From Clostridia bacterium (GTDB lineage: Bacteria; Bacillota; Clostridia; Oscillospirales; Acutalibacteraceae), in NCBI GenBank assembly GCA_017513195.1, contig JAFXGM010000018.1:62001-126000 (forward strand): a DNA stretch of 64,000 nucleotides, given 5' to 3'. This document shows, one piece after another, positions 55,972-64,000 of the stretch. Under the pieces are notes generated by a model. That model did not search any database. It was given only the letters and a program-made list of their open reading frames with translations, and had not been told where the DNA came from. Both the position numbers and the translations under genes were made by a program. Numbering within the stretch: the first letter of the stretch is position 1; every line of letters starts with the position of its first letter.

Positions 55972-56142
55972 ATGGATATGTCATCAAGTTGCAAGACCGA
56001 AAACTGTATTAAATGTAGCGTTAAAAATTGTGTGCACCACACCGAAAACGATTCATGCTCGGCTGGTTGTATTGAGGTTGGTAATCGCACTGCAAGCAGC
56101 TGTAGCGAAACATGCTGCGACACCTTTAAAGCAAGACATTAA
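55972..56142 (+). CDS. DUF1540-type cysteine-rich small protein
   Basis: 56 aa, too short for ordinary gene filters. ATG follows AAAGGAAG at good spacing. Ten Cys residues include CIKCSVKNCVHH and SCSETCCDTF, matching the DUF1540 pattern (C..C.V..C......C.A..I.VG....S...T.C.TF) widespread in spore-forming Firmicutes. Probably binds a metal; function unknown. Followed by its own terminator. Confidence 0.85.
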   Translation: MDMSSSCKTENCIKCSVKNCVHHTENDSCSAGCIEVGNRTASSCSETCCDTFKARH

Positions 56143-56154
56143 TACTGCAACAAA

Positions 56155-56187
56155 ATCCGACTCAACCCAGAGTCGGATATTGTTTTT
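56155..56187 (+). terminator. Terminator of the DUF1540 gene
   Basis: ATCCGACTC, loop AACCCA, GAGTCGGAT, then ATTGTTTTTT. It sits against the convergent thrC stop. Confidence 0.85.
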
Positions 56188-57674
56188 TACTTTATTTCAA
56201 GACAGTTACAAACGGCCGCGTACATATCATTTTTGTCATATATATCTTTAAAACGCACAGTAGCATTTTTAAGCTCTGCAAGAGGTGCAGGCACAGCAGT
56301 ATGTGTAAGCTCTGACAAAGCATCCACCGTATCAAATTCACTATTTGGAATATCATTTGTAAGCGCAGATAGTACACTCTTTGCAAACTTGTAAGGTGAT
56401 GCGGTTGAAGCAATGACAACCGGACGATTATCACCGGTGCTTGCCAAATACTGCTCATAAGCGTTTACTGCTACTGCGGTATGAGTATCGCATAAATAGC
56501 CATATTTGTCGAATGTATTTTTAATTGTTTTAAGAGTACCTTCATCATCACAACAAGCGCCGTAAAATAGGTTTTGTAATTTAGATAAAACAGTACTGTT
56601 TACAGTAAATTTACCATCAGTTGCAAGCTGTGACTGAATATTGGCAATATACTTGTCATCACCATCAGAAAGTATATAAAGCATACGCTCAAGGTTGCTG
56701 GAAATAAGTATATCCATCGATGGCGACATTGTTGTATAAAATTCGCGATTGCGGTCATAAACACCTGTGTTTATAAAATCGGTAAGAACACGATTAGCAT
56801 TTGAAGCGCATATAAGCTTATTTACAGGAACGCCCATTTCTTTTGCATAATATGCGGCCAATATATTACCAAAATTACCGGTTGGAACGACAACGTTAAA
56901 GCCGTTTGACAAATCATCGCCTTTGTTTAACATATCGCAATAAGCAGAAACATAATAGATAATTTGAGGCACAAGTCTGCCCCAGTTTATAGAGTTTGCC
57001 GATGAAAACTCCATACCATTTTTAGCCAGTGTTTCTTTAATTACATTATCGGTAAATATCTTCTTAACACCCGATTGCGCATCGTCAAAATTACCCTTTA
57101 TTGCACAAACGTGAACGTTATTACCCTTTTGTGAATCCATTTGTAGCTTTTGCATTGGGCTTACGCCTTCACTTGGGTAAAAAACAATAATTTCAGTATT
57201 TTCGACATTCTTAAAGCCTTCAAGGGCAGCCTTGCCGGTGTCACCCGAAGTAGCTACAAGAATAACAGTTTTCTTACCATCTGTCACTTTTTTTGTTGAT
57301 GTTGTAAGCAAATATGGTAAAAGCTGTAATGCTAAATCCTTGAATGCGCAGGTTGGACCGTGCCATAATTCGAGAATGTTAATTTTATCACCCAATTGTG
57401 CAATTGCAGCGGGCTTTTCATCATCAAAACTATCGGTATAAGCACCGTTTACACAATTTTTAATTTCTTCGTCGGTAAAGTCGGTAAGATATTTTTTAAG
57501 TATAAACTCAGCCTTAGACTTATAGTCAAGCTCTGCGAGCTTCAAGAAATCATTTTTTGAAAGTGTTGGTATACCTTCGGGCACGTAAAGTCCACCCTCT
57601 ACAGATATGCCGTGTGCAATAGCATAGGCAGAAGACACTTTAACATCGTTATTTCTTGTGCTTACGTAGTTCAT
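56187..57674 (-). CDS. threonine synthase thrC: Threonine synthase
   Basis: PLP enzyme converting O-phosphohomoserine to threonine. 495 aa, the long form. N-terminal MNYVSTRN, PLP lysine in GPTCAFKDLALQL, phosphate loop ATSGDTGKAAL and VPTGNFGNILA. Shares one base with the dipeptidase stop (57674), so it is coupled to the rplS-lepB run. No other threonine gene is near. Confidence 0.95.
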   Translation of the reverse strand: MNYVSTRNNDVKVSSAYAIAHGISVEGGLYVPEGIPTLSKNDFLKLAELDYKSKAEFILKKYLTDFTDEEIKNCVNGAYTDSFDDEKPAAIAQLGDKINILELWHGPTCAFKDLALQLLPYLLTTSTKKVTDGKKTVILVATSGDTGKAALEGFKNVENTEIIVFYPSEGVSPMQKLQMDSQKGNNVHVCAIKGNFDDAQSGVKKIFTDNVIKETLAKNGMEFSSANSINWGRLVPQIIYYVSAYCDMLNKGDDLSNGFNVVVPTGNFGNILAAYYAKEMGVPVNKLICASNANRVLTDFINTGVYDRNREFYTTMSPSMDILISSNLERMLYILSDGDDKYIANIQSQLATDGKFTVNSTVLSKLQNLFYGACCDDEGTLKTIKNTFDKYGYLCDTHTAVAVNAYEQYLASTGDNRPVVIASTASPYKFAKSVLSALTNDIPNSEFDTVDALSELTHTAVPAPLAELKNATVRFKDIYDKNDMYAAVCNCLEIK

Positions 57675-58531
57675 TATATTTTCCCCTTGTTGAAAAAGTT
57701 GTATGCATTAGTAAAGAAAATTTTATCTAAAATCTCTTTACTTATATTTTTTGAGTTTAAATATTCGTACAGTGATGGTACGTGTGAAATATCACTAAGT
57801 TTCTCATCTAAATCACAACCATCAAAATCAGAACCCATACTCAAATAGTCTTCAAAACCTAATTCAAGCATGTGATAAACATTTTTGTATATGTTTTCAA
57901 GCGCATCACCTTCGCCCAAAAACAACGGATAATAACAAAGACCTAATATTCCGTTTTTTTCGACCAATGCTTTAATTTGGTCATCATCAACGTTTCTGCG
58001 GTGCTTATTTACATACTCAAGACAGGCGTGTGTGATAATGGGTCTATCGGCAAGTTCGAGCGCAGGATAGAAAGATTTTTTATTTATATGCGCCAAATCA
58101 ACCATAATATCGAATTTGTTAAGTTCTTTGATAACGTCTTTGCCAAAATCTTTAAGACCGGCATCGCTGTCAGCACCACCGGCGATTTGGTTTTCGGCAT
58201 TCCAAGTAAGCGTTAGAGCTCTTATGCCATCATTATACATTGTTTCAACGCGACTTAAATCATTTTCGATTAAAAATCCACCCTCAACAGTCAAAATTGG
58301 CGTTAAATTTTGTGCCTTGTTTTTAAACTCATTTTTTAAAAAAGCAACAGCTTTTTTATAGTATTCAAAAGGCTCCTTGATACCATCCTTAATAAACGCT
58401 ACAAAGCATTGATGCCACTCATCAAAAACCGATGCTTTGTCTGCTGTAATGTGAAGTGCATTATCGTTAAAAGCAAGATTTTCGCCCAAGCATCTATAAG
58501 CTGTATCGGCATGTAAATCGAAATATTTCAT
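57674..58531 (-). CDS. Membrane dipeptidase-type peptidase M19
   Basis: 285 aa, somewhat shorter than the usual M19. Metal motifs: DLHADT (residues 5-10), VEGG (Glu), MVDLAHINK (His), ITHACLEYVNKHRRNV, and GSDFDGCD. No signal peptide, so cytosolic. Likely cleaves dipeptides, perhaps with D-residues. 9 bases after yraN. Confidence 0.85.
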   Translation of the reverse strand: MKYFDLHADTAYRCLGENLAFNDNALHITADKASVFDEWHQCFVAFIKDGIKEPFEYYKKAVAFLKNEFKNKAQNLTPILTVEGGFLIENDLSRVETMYNDGIRALTLTWNAENQIAGGADSDAGLKDFGKDVIKELNKFDIMVDLAHINKKSFYPALELADRPIITHACLEYVNKHRRNVDDDQIKALVEKNGILGLCYYPLFLGEGDALENIYKNVYHMLELGFEDYLSMGSDFDGCDLDEKLSDISHVPSLYEYLNSKNISKEILDKIFFTNAYNFFNKGKI

Positions 58532-58540
58532 AAAATCACC

Positions 58541-58921
58541 CTAAAATGCATTTTTAATATAATTGATTTCAAAATGAAATTCCCCGTCTTTTTCATCCAT
58601 TACAGTAACTTCCGCAACATCAATTCGTGGCGGAAGATTCGTTCGAAGCCGACGCATAAAGGAGTTAGCAGCGTTTTTGGTGCGTTGCTGTTTGTATACA
58701 TCAACCGCTTCGATACCGCTTACAAGTGAATTTTTTTGTCGTGTTTTAACTTCAACAAAGGCAATACATTCTCTATTTTCAGCTACTATATCAAGCTCGC
58801 CGTATCGGCTGTCGCGCCAGTTTCTTTTTATTATTATATACCCTTGTGACCTAAGGTAGTTGGCAACAAAATCCTCGCCCGCCTTACCAACAGCGGCGGA
58901 ACGCTCATTACCCGAGTACAT
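58541..58921 (-). CDS. yraN: YraN/UPF0102 nuclease-fold protein
   Basis: 126 aa from ATG 58921, inside the rnhB 3' end (14-base overlap). Restriction-endonuclease fold motif GELDIV then FVEVKTR, and GKAGEDFVANYL at the N-terminus. Function unsettled in the family; synteny with rnhB and rbgA is conserved. Confidence 0.9.
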   Translation of the reverse strand: MYSGNERSAAVGKAGEDFVANYLRSQGYIIIKRNWRDSRYGELDIVAENRECIAFVEVKTRQKNSLVSGIEAVDVYKQQRTKNAANSFMRRLRTNLPPRIDVAEVTVMDEKDGEFHFEINYIKNAF

Positions 58922-59510
58922 TTTTAAGAAATGACAGACGGTGAATTTCACATACACCGTGCTGTTTTATGGCTTCATAATGTGCTTTTGTGCCATAACC
59001 CTTATGCTGTGCAAAAAGATATTGTGGGTATTTTTTATCATATTCTAGCATAAGCCTATCACGCGTTACCTTTGCAAGAATTGATGCCGCAGCAATAGAA
59101 CACGATTTTGAGTCACCCTTTACAACCGTTTCACAAGGAATTTTAATACCTTTTGGCACTCTGTTACCGTCAATAAGCGCAAAATCGGCCTTTGTGTTAA
59201 GACCTTCAATTGCACGATTCATAGCTAAATATGTAGCCTCAAGTATATTATATTCTTCGATTTCTTCTAAACTGCCATAGGCTATGCTATAAGCAATAGC
59301 CTTTTCTTTGATAATATCAAAAAGCGATTCACGCTTTTTTTCACTAATTTTTTTAGAATCGTTAAGGCCTTCTATTTCACAATTATCGGGCAAAATAACC
59401 GCTGCCGCACAAACAGGACCGGCAAGCGGCCCGCGGCCTGCTTCATCAACACCGCAAACAAGCTTGTATCCCTTGCTGCGGGCTTCATTTTCACAAGAAA
59501 AATCAGGCAC
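58908..59510 (-). CDS. rnhB: Ribonuclease HII
   Basis: Removes RNA from RNA-DNA hybrids. 200 aa with the active-site block GVDEAGRGPLAGPV, the second Asp in ALIDGNRVP and a late HKGYGTKAHYEAI segment. 2 bases after rbgA. Confidence 0.96.
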   Translation of the reverse strand: MPDFSCENEARSKGYKLVCGVDEAGRGPLAGPVCAAAVILPDNCEIEGLNDSKKISEKKRESLFDIIKEKAIAYSIAYGSLEEIEEYNILEATYLAMNRAIEGLNTKADFALIDGNRVPKGIKIPCETVVKGDSKSCSIAAASILAKVTRDRLMLEYDKKYPQYLFAQHKGYGTKAHYEAIKQHGVCEIHRLSFLKNVLG

Positions 59511-59512
59511 AG

Positions 59513-60373
59513 TTATTCAACCCTTTCAAGTGTAATCTTACCAATTTTACAATTACGATATTCTTCAAGCAGCATTGCAGCAGCACGCTCTGTATCAGTT
59601 TCTCCTCCGCGAATCATCATACCGCGTTTTTTACCCAAAAGACAAAGTGCCTCATAGCTGTCTTCGGGGAATTCAGAAATTTTATATCGCTCGTTTAAAA
59701 GCTCGGGATAAAGCGGTATAAGGATTTCAAGCAGTCGCATAGCAAGCAACTCGGTGTCCATTATTCTATCGGTAACGGCACCGGTAAATCCTAAATGCTC
59801 ACCTACTGTTTTATCCTCAAATTTAGGCCATAACACACCCGGTGTATCAAGAAGTTCAAGTTCTTTATCAATAGTAAACCATTGATTACCGCGTGTAACA
59901 CCGGGTCTATTTTCAACCTTAGCGCGGCCACCACCTGCAATACGATTAATAAATGAGGATTTACCGACGTTTGGTATACCTACAACCATCACGCGAAGCG
60001 GTTTTCCGACCATACCTTTTTCGCGATATGATTCTAATTTATCTGACAAAACAGTTTTTACTGTGTCTTTAAAAGCGTTTATACCCTTACCGTTTTTACA
60101 ATCAACCGGTATTGCATAAATGTCTTGTGACTTAAAATGTTCTATCCACTTTTTTGTAGCCTTTTCGTCGGCCATATCACATTTATTGAGTAGTATTAGA
60201 TGCGGTTTATCGCCTATTATTTCTTTAAGCTCCGGATTTCTGCTGCTAATTGGCACGCGAGCATCAACAATTTCTGCAACAGCATCTATAAGCTTTAGCT
60301 GCTCGGCGATTTTACGACGCGTTTTGGCCATATGCCCCGGAAACCACTGTATAGTTTGAGTATTGTCAATCAC
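59513..60373 (-). CDS. rbgA: Ribosome biogenesis GTPase RbgA (YlqF)
   Basis: Circularly permuted GTPase for 50S maturation. 286 aa: FPGHMAKTRR, G4 LNKCDMAD, G1 GIPNVGKSSFIN, G3 DTPGVLWPK, and C-terminal RNA-binding helices. One base after lepB. Confidence 0.95.
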   Translation of the reverse strand: MIDNTQTIQWFPGHMAKTRRKIAEQLKLIDAVAEIVDARVPISSRNPELKEIIGDKPHLILLNKCDMADEKATKKWIEHFKSQDIYAIPVDCKNGKGINAFKDTVKTVLSDKLESYREKGMVGKPLRVMVVGIPNVGKSSFINRIAGGGRAKVENRPGVTRGNQWFTIDKELELLDTPGVLWPKFEDKTVGEHLGFTGAVTDRIMDTELLAMRLLEILIPLYPELLNERYKISEFPEDSYEALCLLGKKRGMMIRGGETDTERAAAMLLEEYRNCKIGKITLERVE

Positions 60374-60374
60374 G

Positions 60375-61034
60375 TTATTCTAAACCCCCAATTTTATCTA
60401 GAGGTAAAATTCTAAAAAGTGCTTTGCCCAAAATATAGCGAGTATCAATCATTCCATACTCACCTATTTGCGGAGAACGGCTATCAAGCGAGTCATTTCT
60501 GTTGTCACCCAAAACAAATACGCAATTTTCTGATACAGTTACAGGAAACTGCATACCGTGATTAACGTTTGTAGGTGTTTTTGTATATGGTTCGTCTAAA
60601 GCGATGCCGTCAACATAAACAACACCGGCTTCAAAATCAATATCAACCGTCTGTCCTTCAAGGGCAATAATTCTTTTGATAATAGGCGTATTATCATCGT
60701 TTATTGTATAAACACTGTTTTCTTTATTACGTGATATAACAACAATATCTCCGGCCTCTGGTTCATACAAGAAATTTGATATTATTACCTTTTCACCATT
60801 ATGCAAGGTGTTTTCCATAGAAGGTCCGTCTATTGTGGCGATTCGGAAAATAAAAGTAAAGCATATAACAACCACAATAATGGCATGCACCAACACTTCA
60901 AGCCAATCAAAAACAAATGTTTTAACAGCTTCAGAATCTATTTTTTCTTGCTCTTCGTTGCTTACTTCAACCGCCTCATCTTTATTATTTTCTTTATTAA
61001 ATTTAGATTTAATTTTTTCAAAGAAATCACCCAC
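60375..61034 (-). CDS. lepB: Signal peptidase I
   Basis: Membrane protease cleaving Sec/Tat signal peptides. 219 aa with an acidic cytoplasmic N-terminus, one membrane helix (about 47-68), catalytic Ser in GPSMENTL, Lys in KRIIALEGQ, and GDNRNDSLDSR. Classical neighbour of rplS and rbgA. Confidence 0.95.
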   Translation of the reverse strand: MGDFFEKIKSKFNKENNKDEAVEVSNEEQEKIDSEAVKTFVFDWLEVLVHAIIVVVICFTFIFRIATIDGPSMENTLHNGEKVIISNFLYEPEAGDIVVISRNKENSVYTINDDNTPIIKRIIALEGQTVDIDFEAGVVYVDGIALDEPYTKTPTNVNHGMQFPVTVSENCVFVLGDNRNDSLDSRSPQIGEYGMIDTRYILGKALFRILPLDKIGGLE

Positions 61035-61057
61035 AATAACACCACCATTCTAAATAT

Positions 61058-61090
61058 AAAGTTAAAGGGACAAGGCCTTCGCCCCGTCCC
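61058..61090 (-). terminator. Partial terminator/attenuator between rplS and lepB
   Basis: Minus strand GGGACGGGGC, loop GAAG, GCCTTGTCCC with two G-U pairs, then TTTAACTTT. It likely lowers lepB expression relative to the ribosomal protein. Confidence 0.65.
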
Positions 61091-61105
61091 CCACTCATTA
61101 GTTTA

Positions 61106-61450
61106 TTAACCGATAAGTTCTTTAACCTTTGCAGCCTTACCAACGCGATCACGCAAATAGTAAAGTTTTGCACGGCGAACTCGACCTTTACGAACAAGCT
61201 CTACCTTAGCAACGATTGGTGAATGAACCGGGAATACACGTTCAACACCTACACCGTATGATACACGGCGAACTGTAAAGGTTTCTGCGATACCGCTGTT
61301 GTTCTTAGCAATAACAGTACCTTCGAAGATCTGGATTCTTTCCTTCTCGCCTTCTTTGATTCTTACGTGAACCTTAACTGTGCTACCAATTAAAATTTCT
61401 GGTGCATCAGCCTTAAGCTGAGAAGCAACTAATTCCTTAACTGCGTCCAT
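61106..61450 (-). CDS. rplS: 50S ribosomal protein L19
   Basis: Large-subunit protein at the subunit interface, 114 aa from ATG 61450 (8 bases after AGGAGG; an in-frame TTG precedes it). Motifs [16 protein letters not shown] and [10 protein letters not shown] are diagnostic. Confidence 0.97.
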   Translation of the reverse strand: MDAVKELVASQLKADAPEILIGSTVKVHVRIKEGEKERIQIFEGTVIAKNNSGIAETFTVRRVSYGVGVERVFPVHSPIVAKVELVRKGRVRRAKLYYLRDRVGKAAKVKELIG

Positions 61451-61453
61451 CAA

Positions 61454-61571
61454 ATTTTCCTCCTTAAATTTTTTCAGATGTTCATAAACAATCTTTGTCA
61501 GAGGACCATCCGCTTCAATGTCGATTTTTCGGCACTAAACCCACCTTTTAAGGTAAGGTGAAATCAAATGC
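61454..61571 (-). ncRNA. 5' leader of rplS, possible L19-leader RNA
   Basis: About 120 transcribed bases with a CACCTT/AAGGTG hairpin at its 5' end and GATTGTTTATGAACATC nearer the SD. L19 leaders are known in Firmicutes; I cannot confirm the family match by eye. Confidence 0.45.
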
Positions 61572-61577
61572 TCAAAT

Positions 61578-61606
61578 ATATTACCACAAGTGTTATCAAA
61601 AATCAA
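61578..61606 (-). promoter_or_regulatory. Promoter of rplS
   Basis: Minus strand TTGATT (61601-61606), 17-base spacer, TAATAT (61578-61583). Confidence 0.65.
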
Positions 61607-61630
61607 GCATTTTTTTATTATTTTTAAAAT

Positions 61631-62047
61631 TTATGGATAATTAACCTCGGGAACATCAAGTTCATTATATATTTTGGTCAATTCGTCTTCTATTTCCTTA
61701 TGGTTGGTGACATTATACTGCTTGCCATCAGAATCGGTAAACACGCTACCAATGGTGTAATTGAATTCCTTACCATCAATTTTTAACTTAATCATTGTGC
61801 TCCATCCACCATTTATCACGTCTTTGTTTGTAGGTGCTTTTTCTAGCTTATTTAGAAGCTCTAAAACCTCATTTACAACCGAACTGTCATCAGTAGTTTT
61901 ACATTTTGGCGGCGAAGGCATTTTAACAATTGTTACTTCTTGTTTAAAAACAGTTTTTGCGTCTGAACTGTCGTTATTGGTGTCAGAACTACATCCACAC
62001 AATAAAACAAAAACAAACGTTAAAATAATTGATATAAACTTTTTCAT
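61631..62047 (-). CDS. Small secreted lipoprotein of unknown function
   Basis: 138 aa from ATG 62047 behind AAAGGGG; a longer frame upstream crosses the promoter. Signal peptide with lipobox LCGC (Cys19). The mature part is acidic with a short linker, then one alpha/beta domain of about 90 residues including INGGWSTMIKLKIDGKEF and IGSVFTDSDGKQY. No catalytic motif. Not clearly related to the 17136-23692 cluster. It lies between rplS and rsmD and has its own promoter. Confidence 0.8.
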   Translation of the reverse strand: MKKFISIILTFVFVLLCGCSSDTNNDSSDAKTVFKQEVTIVKMPSPPKCKTTDDSSVVNEVLELLNKLEKAPTNKDVINGGWSTMIKLKIDGKEFNYTIGSVFTDSDGKQYNVTNHKEIEDELTKIYNELDVPEVNYP

Positions 62048-62110
62048 ATTAAAATCCCCTTTCGTAAGTAATACTAATTCGACAATCAAAAGGTTGCATT
62101 CCTTTTTAGA

Positions 62111-62139
62111 ATTATATAGTACATACAATAAAAAATCAA
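62111..62139 (-). promoter_or_regulatory. Promoter of the small lipoprotein gene
   Basis: Minus strand TTGATT (62134-62139), 17-base spacer, TATAAT (62111-62116). Confidence 0.65.
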
Positions 62140-62158
62140 CTTTAATCAAAATTAACTG

Positions 62159-62188
62159 TTGACAAAACACCCCATTTAGTGCGATAAT
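62159..62188 (+). promoter_or_regulatory. Promoter of rsmD-coaD
   Basis: Plus strand TTGACA (62159-62164), 18-base spacer, GATAAT (62183-62188). Back to back with the lipoprotein promoter. Confidence 0.65.
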
Positions 62189-62231
62189 ATGCTTGGTATT
62201 TTATGTACATAGACTGTGAGGTTATCTTTAA

Positions 62232-62786
62232 ATGCGTGTTATTACCGGTACTGCCCGTGGAAAAAGATTGGTTACCGTAGCAGGTAATGATATTGTTCGT
62301 CCTACAGGCGAAAAGGTAAAAGAAGCGCTTTTTAGTTCCATTCAGTTTGATATTGAAGGCAGACGTGTACTTGATTTATTTGCGGGTAGCGGTCAACTTG
62401 GTATTGAGGCTCTAAGCCGCGGTGCCGAAAGTGCCACTTTTGTTGATATAAACGATGCTTCACTGAAGGCCGTAAGACAAAATCTTGATAACACAGGTTT
62501 AACCGCTAATGCCGAGGTATGTAAAAGTGATTACAGTACCTTTGCTCTTCGATGCACGCAAAAGTTTGATATTGCATTTCTTGATCCACCCTATCAAGCC
62601 GGTATACTAGAAAACGCGGTGTCAAAGGTTATTCCGCTTATGAGTGAATATGGCAAAATATTTTGTGAGCATCCAACCGAATTAAAATTACCCGAAAAAA
62701 TTGACACCTTTATAGTTAAAAAGGTTTATCGTTACGGTAAAACACTTGTTACTGTTTACCAAAAGGATGTGGCAGATAATGAATAA
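62232..62786 (+). CDS. rsmD: 16S rRNA m2G966 methyltransferase
   Basis: 184 aa. N-terminal MRVITGTARGKRL, SAM site DLFAGSGQLGIEALSRGA and catalytic DPPY. It overlaps coaD by 8 bases, a standard pair. Confidence 0.95.
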   Translation: MRVITGTARGKRLVTVAGNDIVRPTGEKVKEALFSSIQFDIEGRRVLDLFAGSGQLGIEALSRGAESATFVDINDASLKAVRQNLDNTGLTANAEVCKSDYSTFALRCTQKFDIAFLDPPYQAGILENAVSKVIPLMSEYGKIFCEHPTELKLPEKIDTFIVKKVYRYGKTLVTVYQKDVADNE

Positions 62787-63270
62787 ACGTATTGCCGTAT
62801 GTCCCGGTAGCTTTGACCCAATTACAATGGGACATCTTGATATTATCACTCGCGCGGCAGCAATGTTTGACGAACTTATTGTAGTCGTTATGAATAACGC
62901 AAGCAAAAAATACACCTTTTCCCCTTCTGAACGCAAACAAATGATTGAAAAGTGTGTTACAGATTTACCAAACGTCAAGGTTGATATTGACGATGGCTTG
63001 CTTGCAGACTACGCAGCCGAACAAAACGCATGCGCTATAGTAAAGGGTTTACGCGCTATGTCTGATTTTGAATATGAATTTCAGATGGCGCTTACCAATA
63101 AAAAACTTAACCCCAATGTGGAAACATTGTTTCTTACCACAAGCGCTCAAAATATGTATTTGAGTTCAAGTATGGTAAAGCAGATAGCCGATATGGGCGG
63201 AGATGTCAGTGATTTTCTTCCCGAGGTTATCCACGATGATGTTTTAAAAAGAATATCGTCTAAAAATTAA
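62779..63270 (+). CDS. coaD: Phosphopantetheine adenylyltransferase
   Basis: Makes dephospho-CoA from 4'-phosphopantetheine and ATP. 163 aa from ATG 62779; the upstream open part belongs to rsmD. Nucleotidyl transferase motif GSFDPITMGH, KGLRAMSDFEYE and YLSSSMVKQIA are family hallmarks. Confidence 0.95.
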   Translation: MNKRIAVCPGSFDPITMGHLDIITRAAAMFDELIVVVMNNASKKYTFSPSERKQMIEKCVTDLPNVKVDIDDGLLADYAAEQNACAIVKGLRAMSDFEYEFQMALTNKKLNPNVETLFLTTSAQNMYLSSSMVKQIADMGGDVSDFLPEVIHDDVLKRISSKN

Positions 63271-63302
63271 ACTTTAAAATAAATAACGGAGGATGAACTA
63301 AA

Positions 63303-63758
63303 ATGACACTTGACGAATTACTAGAACAGTTTGATGAGGTACTTGACAGCGGTATTAAAATTCCAGGAAAGAAATCTGTAGTAGATATTGAAAAGCTCCG
63401 CGCAGTTGTTGATGACATACGTCTTAACATTCCAAGCGAAATCAAACAGGCTCGCGGCATTGTTGCTGACCGTGCCGACATTATAACCACAGCTAAACGT
63501 GAAGCTGACGGCATCATCCGCACAGCTGAAGAAAAAGCAAAGGCTATGGTAGCACAAGAAGAAATAGTTAAGATGGCTCAAGAAAAAGCTGCTGAAATTA
63601 TTTCTAACGCACAGGGCAAGGCAAAAGAAATGCGCCGCGCAGCACAAGACTTTGTTGACGATATTATGCGTCGTGCCGACGAAGGTCTTACCGCTAACCT
63701 TGGCGAAATTCGCAAAACACGCGCAGCACTTAAACAACAGACACCTGCAGCAAAATAA
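63303..63758 (+). CDS. Coiled-coil protein downstream of coaD
   Basis: 151 aa, conserved in position in clostridia but without a named function. A short N-terminal domain (1-50) is followed by a long Ala/Glu/Lys/Arg coiled coil (about 50-140) resembling the stalk of F/V-type ATPase B or E subunits and of DivIVA-like proteins. No membrane segment. ATG follows GGAGG. Could be a structural or scaffold protein. Confidence 0.78.
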   Translation: MTLDELLEQFDEVLDSGIKIPGKKSVVDIEKLRAVVDDIRLNIPSEIKQARGIVADRADIITTAKREADGIIRTAEEKAKAMVAQEEIVKMAQEKAAEIISNAQGKAKEMRRAAQDFVDDIMRRADEGLTANLGEIRKTRAALKQQTPAAK

Positions 63759-63772
63759 TTTACTCAAAATTT

Positions 63773-63805
63773 AAAACCGTAGTCATAATGGCTACGGTTT
63801 TTCTT
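63773..63805. terminator. Terminator after the coiled-coil gene
   Basis: 10-bp arms AAAACCGTAG / CTACGGTTTT with T-rich flanks on both strands; may also serve the convergent aldolase gene. Confidence 0.82.
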
Positions 63806-63816
63806 TATATAAATTA

Positions 63817-63856
63817 ACAGCACCTGCAATAAGCAGATGCTGTTTTTTGTTTTTTA
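63817..63856 (+). terminator. Second terminator, plus strand
   Basis: ACAGCACCTGC, loop AATAA, GCAGATGCTGT (one mismatch), then TTTTTGTTTTTT. It stops plus-strand read-through before the aldolase gene. Confidence 0.7.
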
Positions 63857-63859
63857 AAA

Positions 63860-64000
63860 TTATGCTTTGCCTACCGAACCAAAGAGTTCCATCTTTTCTT
63901 TTACAGTAGCCTTAATAGCTTCAAAGCCCGGTGCTAAAAGCTTACGTGGGTCAAAGCCCTTGCCCTGAAGGTCTTTGCCTGCTTCAATATACTTACGTGT
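63860..64000 (-). CDS. fba: Fructose-bisphosphate aldolase class II, C-terminal fragment
   Basis: 46 codons plus stop are visible; the rest lies beyond base 64000. The ending FDPRKLLAPGFEAIKATVKEK then MELFGSVGKA is that of class II aldolases, which cleave fructose 1,6-bisphosphate in glycolysis. The zinc-binding motifs are outside the window. Confidence 0.8.
   Translation of the reverse strand, partial: TRKYIEAGKDLQGKGFDPRKLLAPGFEAIKATVKEKMELFGSVGKA

Noticed and set aside
62078..62084. 0A box (TTCGACA) upstream of the small lipoprotein
   Set aside because: A single 7-base match; several are expected by chance in 64 kb of both strands.
1..64000. CRISPR array, prophage, IS element or toxin-antitoxin pair
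   Set aside because: Looked for regularly spaced repeats, transposase or integrase motifs and small overlapping gene pairs of this type; none found.

Overview
The window is a low-GC, gene-dense stretch of a spore-forming Firmicute, most likely an uncultured gut Clostridia of the Oscillospiraceae/Ruminococcaceae type. The evidence is Spo0A and an intact SigK, a split PurH with an archaeal-type IMP cyclohydrolase (PurO), class-B aspartate transcarbamoylase with PyrI, the electron-transfer type PyrD/PyrK, a DUF1540 peptide and strong SD sites. No IS element, prophage, CRISPR array or replication origin was seen. No gene-free stretch exceeds about 300 bases; the longest is the 282-base repeat region after tRNA-Gly (51485-51766).

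Layout. 1-7424 (minus): purine operon purE-purC-purF-purM-purN-purO-purH'-purD behind a sigma-A promoter and a ZTP riboswitch with an overlapping terminator. purC carries a frameshift near its 3' end, and PurF has lost the glutaminase Cys. 7477-16351 (minus): pyrimidine operon pyrC-carB-pyrK-pyrD-pyrF-pyrE-pyrB-pyrI, with no carA. 16424-17101 (plus): sigK. 17136-23786 (minus): six-gene accessory cluster of secreted or membrane-anchored proteins with TlpA-like thioredoxin domains and beta-sandwich modules; this is the best candidate for an undescribed system. 23814-28843 (minus): radical SAM protein, DEDD exonuclease, typA, GH1 beta-glucosidase. 28850-30230 (plus): mtaB. 30227-34592: XRE regulator, tRNA-Leu(UAA), spo0A, tsf and rpsB.

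34600-51310 (minus): a run of 17 closely packed housekeeping genes, yicC-remA-gmk-rpoZ-priA-def-fmt-rsmB-rlmN-prpC-prkC-rsgA-mntP-comEC-holA-toprim/DUF4093-WYL. 51365-51766: tRNA-Gly(UCC) whose 3' end and terminator are duplicated 184 bases downstream. 51767-55138 (minus): tig-clpP-clpX. 55179-56187: metallophosphoesterase and the DUF1540 peptide. 56187-61606 (minus): rplS-lepB-rbgA-rnhB-yraN-dipeptidase-thrC. 61631-63856: a small lipoprotein (minus) divergent from rsmD-coaD-coiled-coil protein (plus). 63860-64000 (minus): 3' end of a class II fructose-bisphosphate aldolase gene.

The two nucleotide operons together encode most of de novo IMP and UMP synthesis. Both show an unusual relation to glutamine: PurF has a degenerate glutaminase half, and CarB lacks its glutaminase partner CarA locally.
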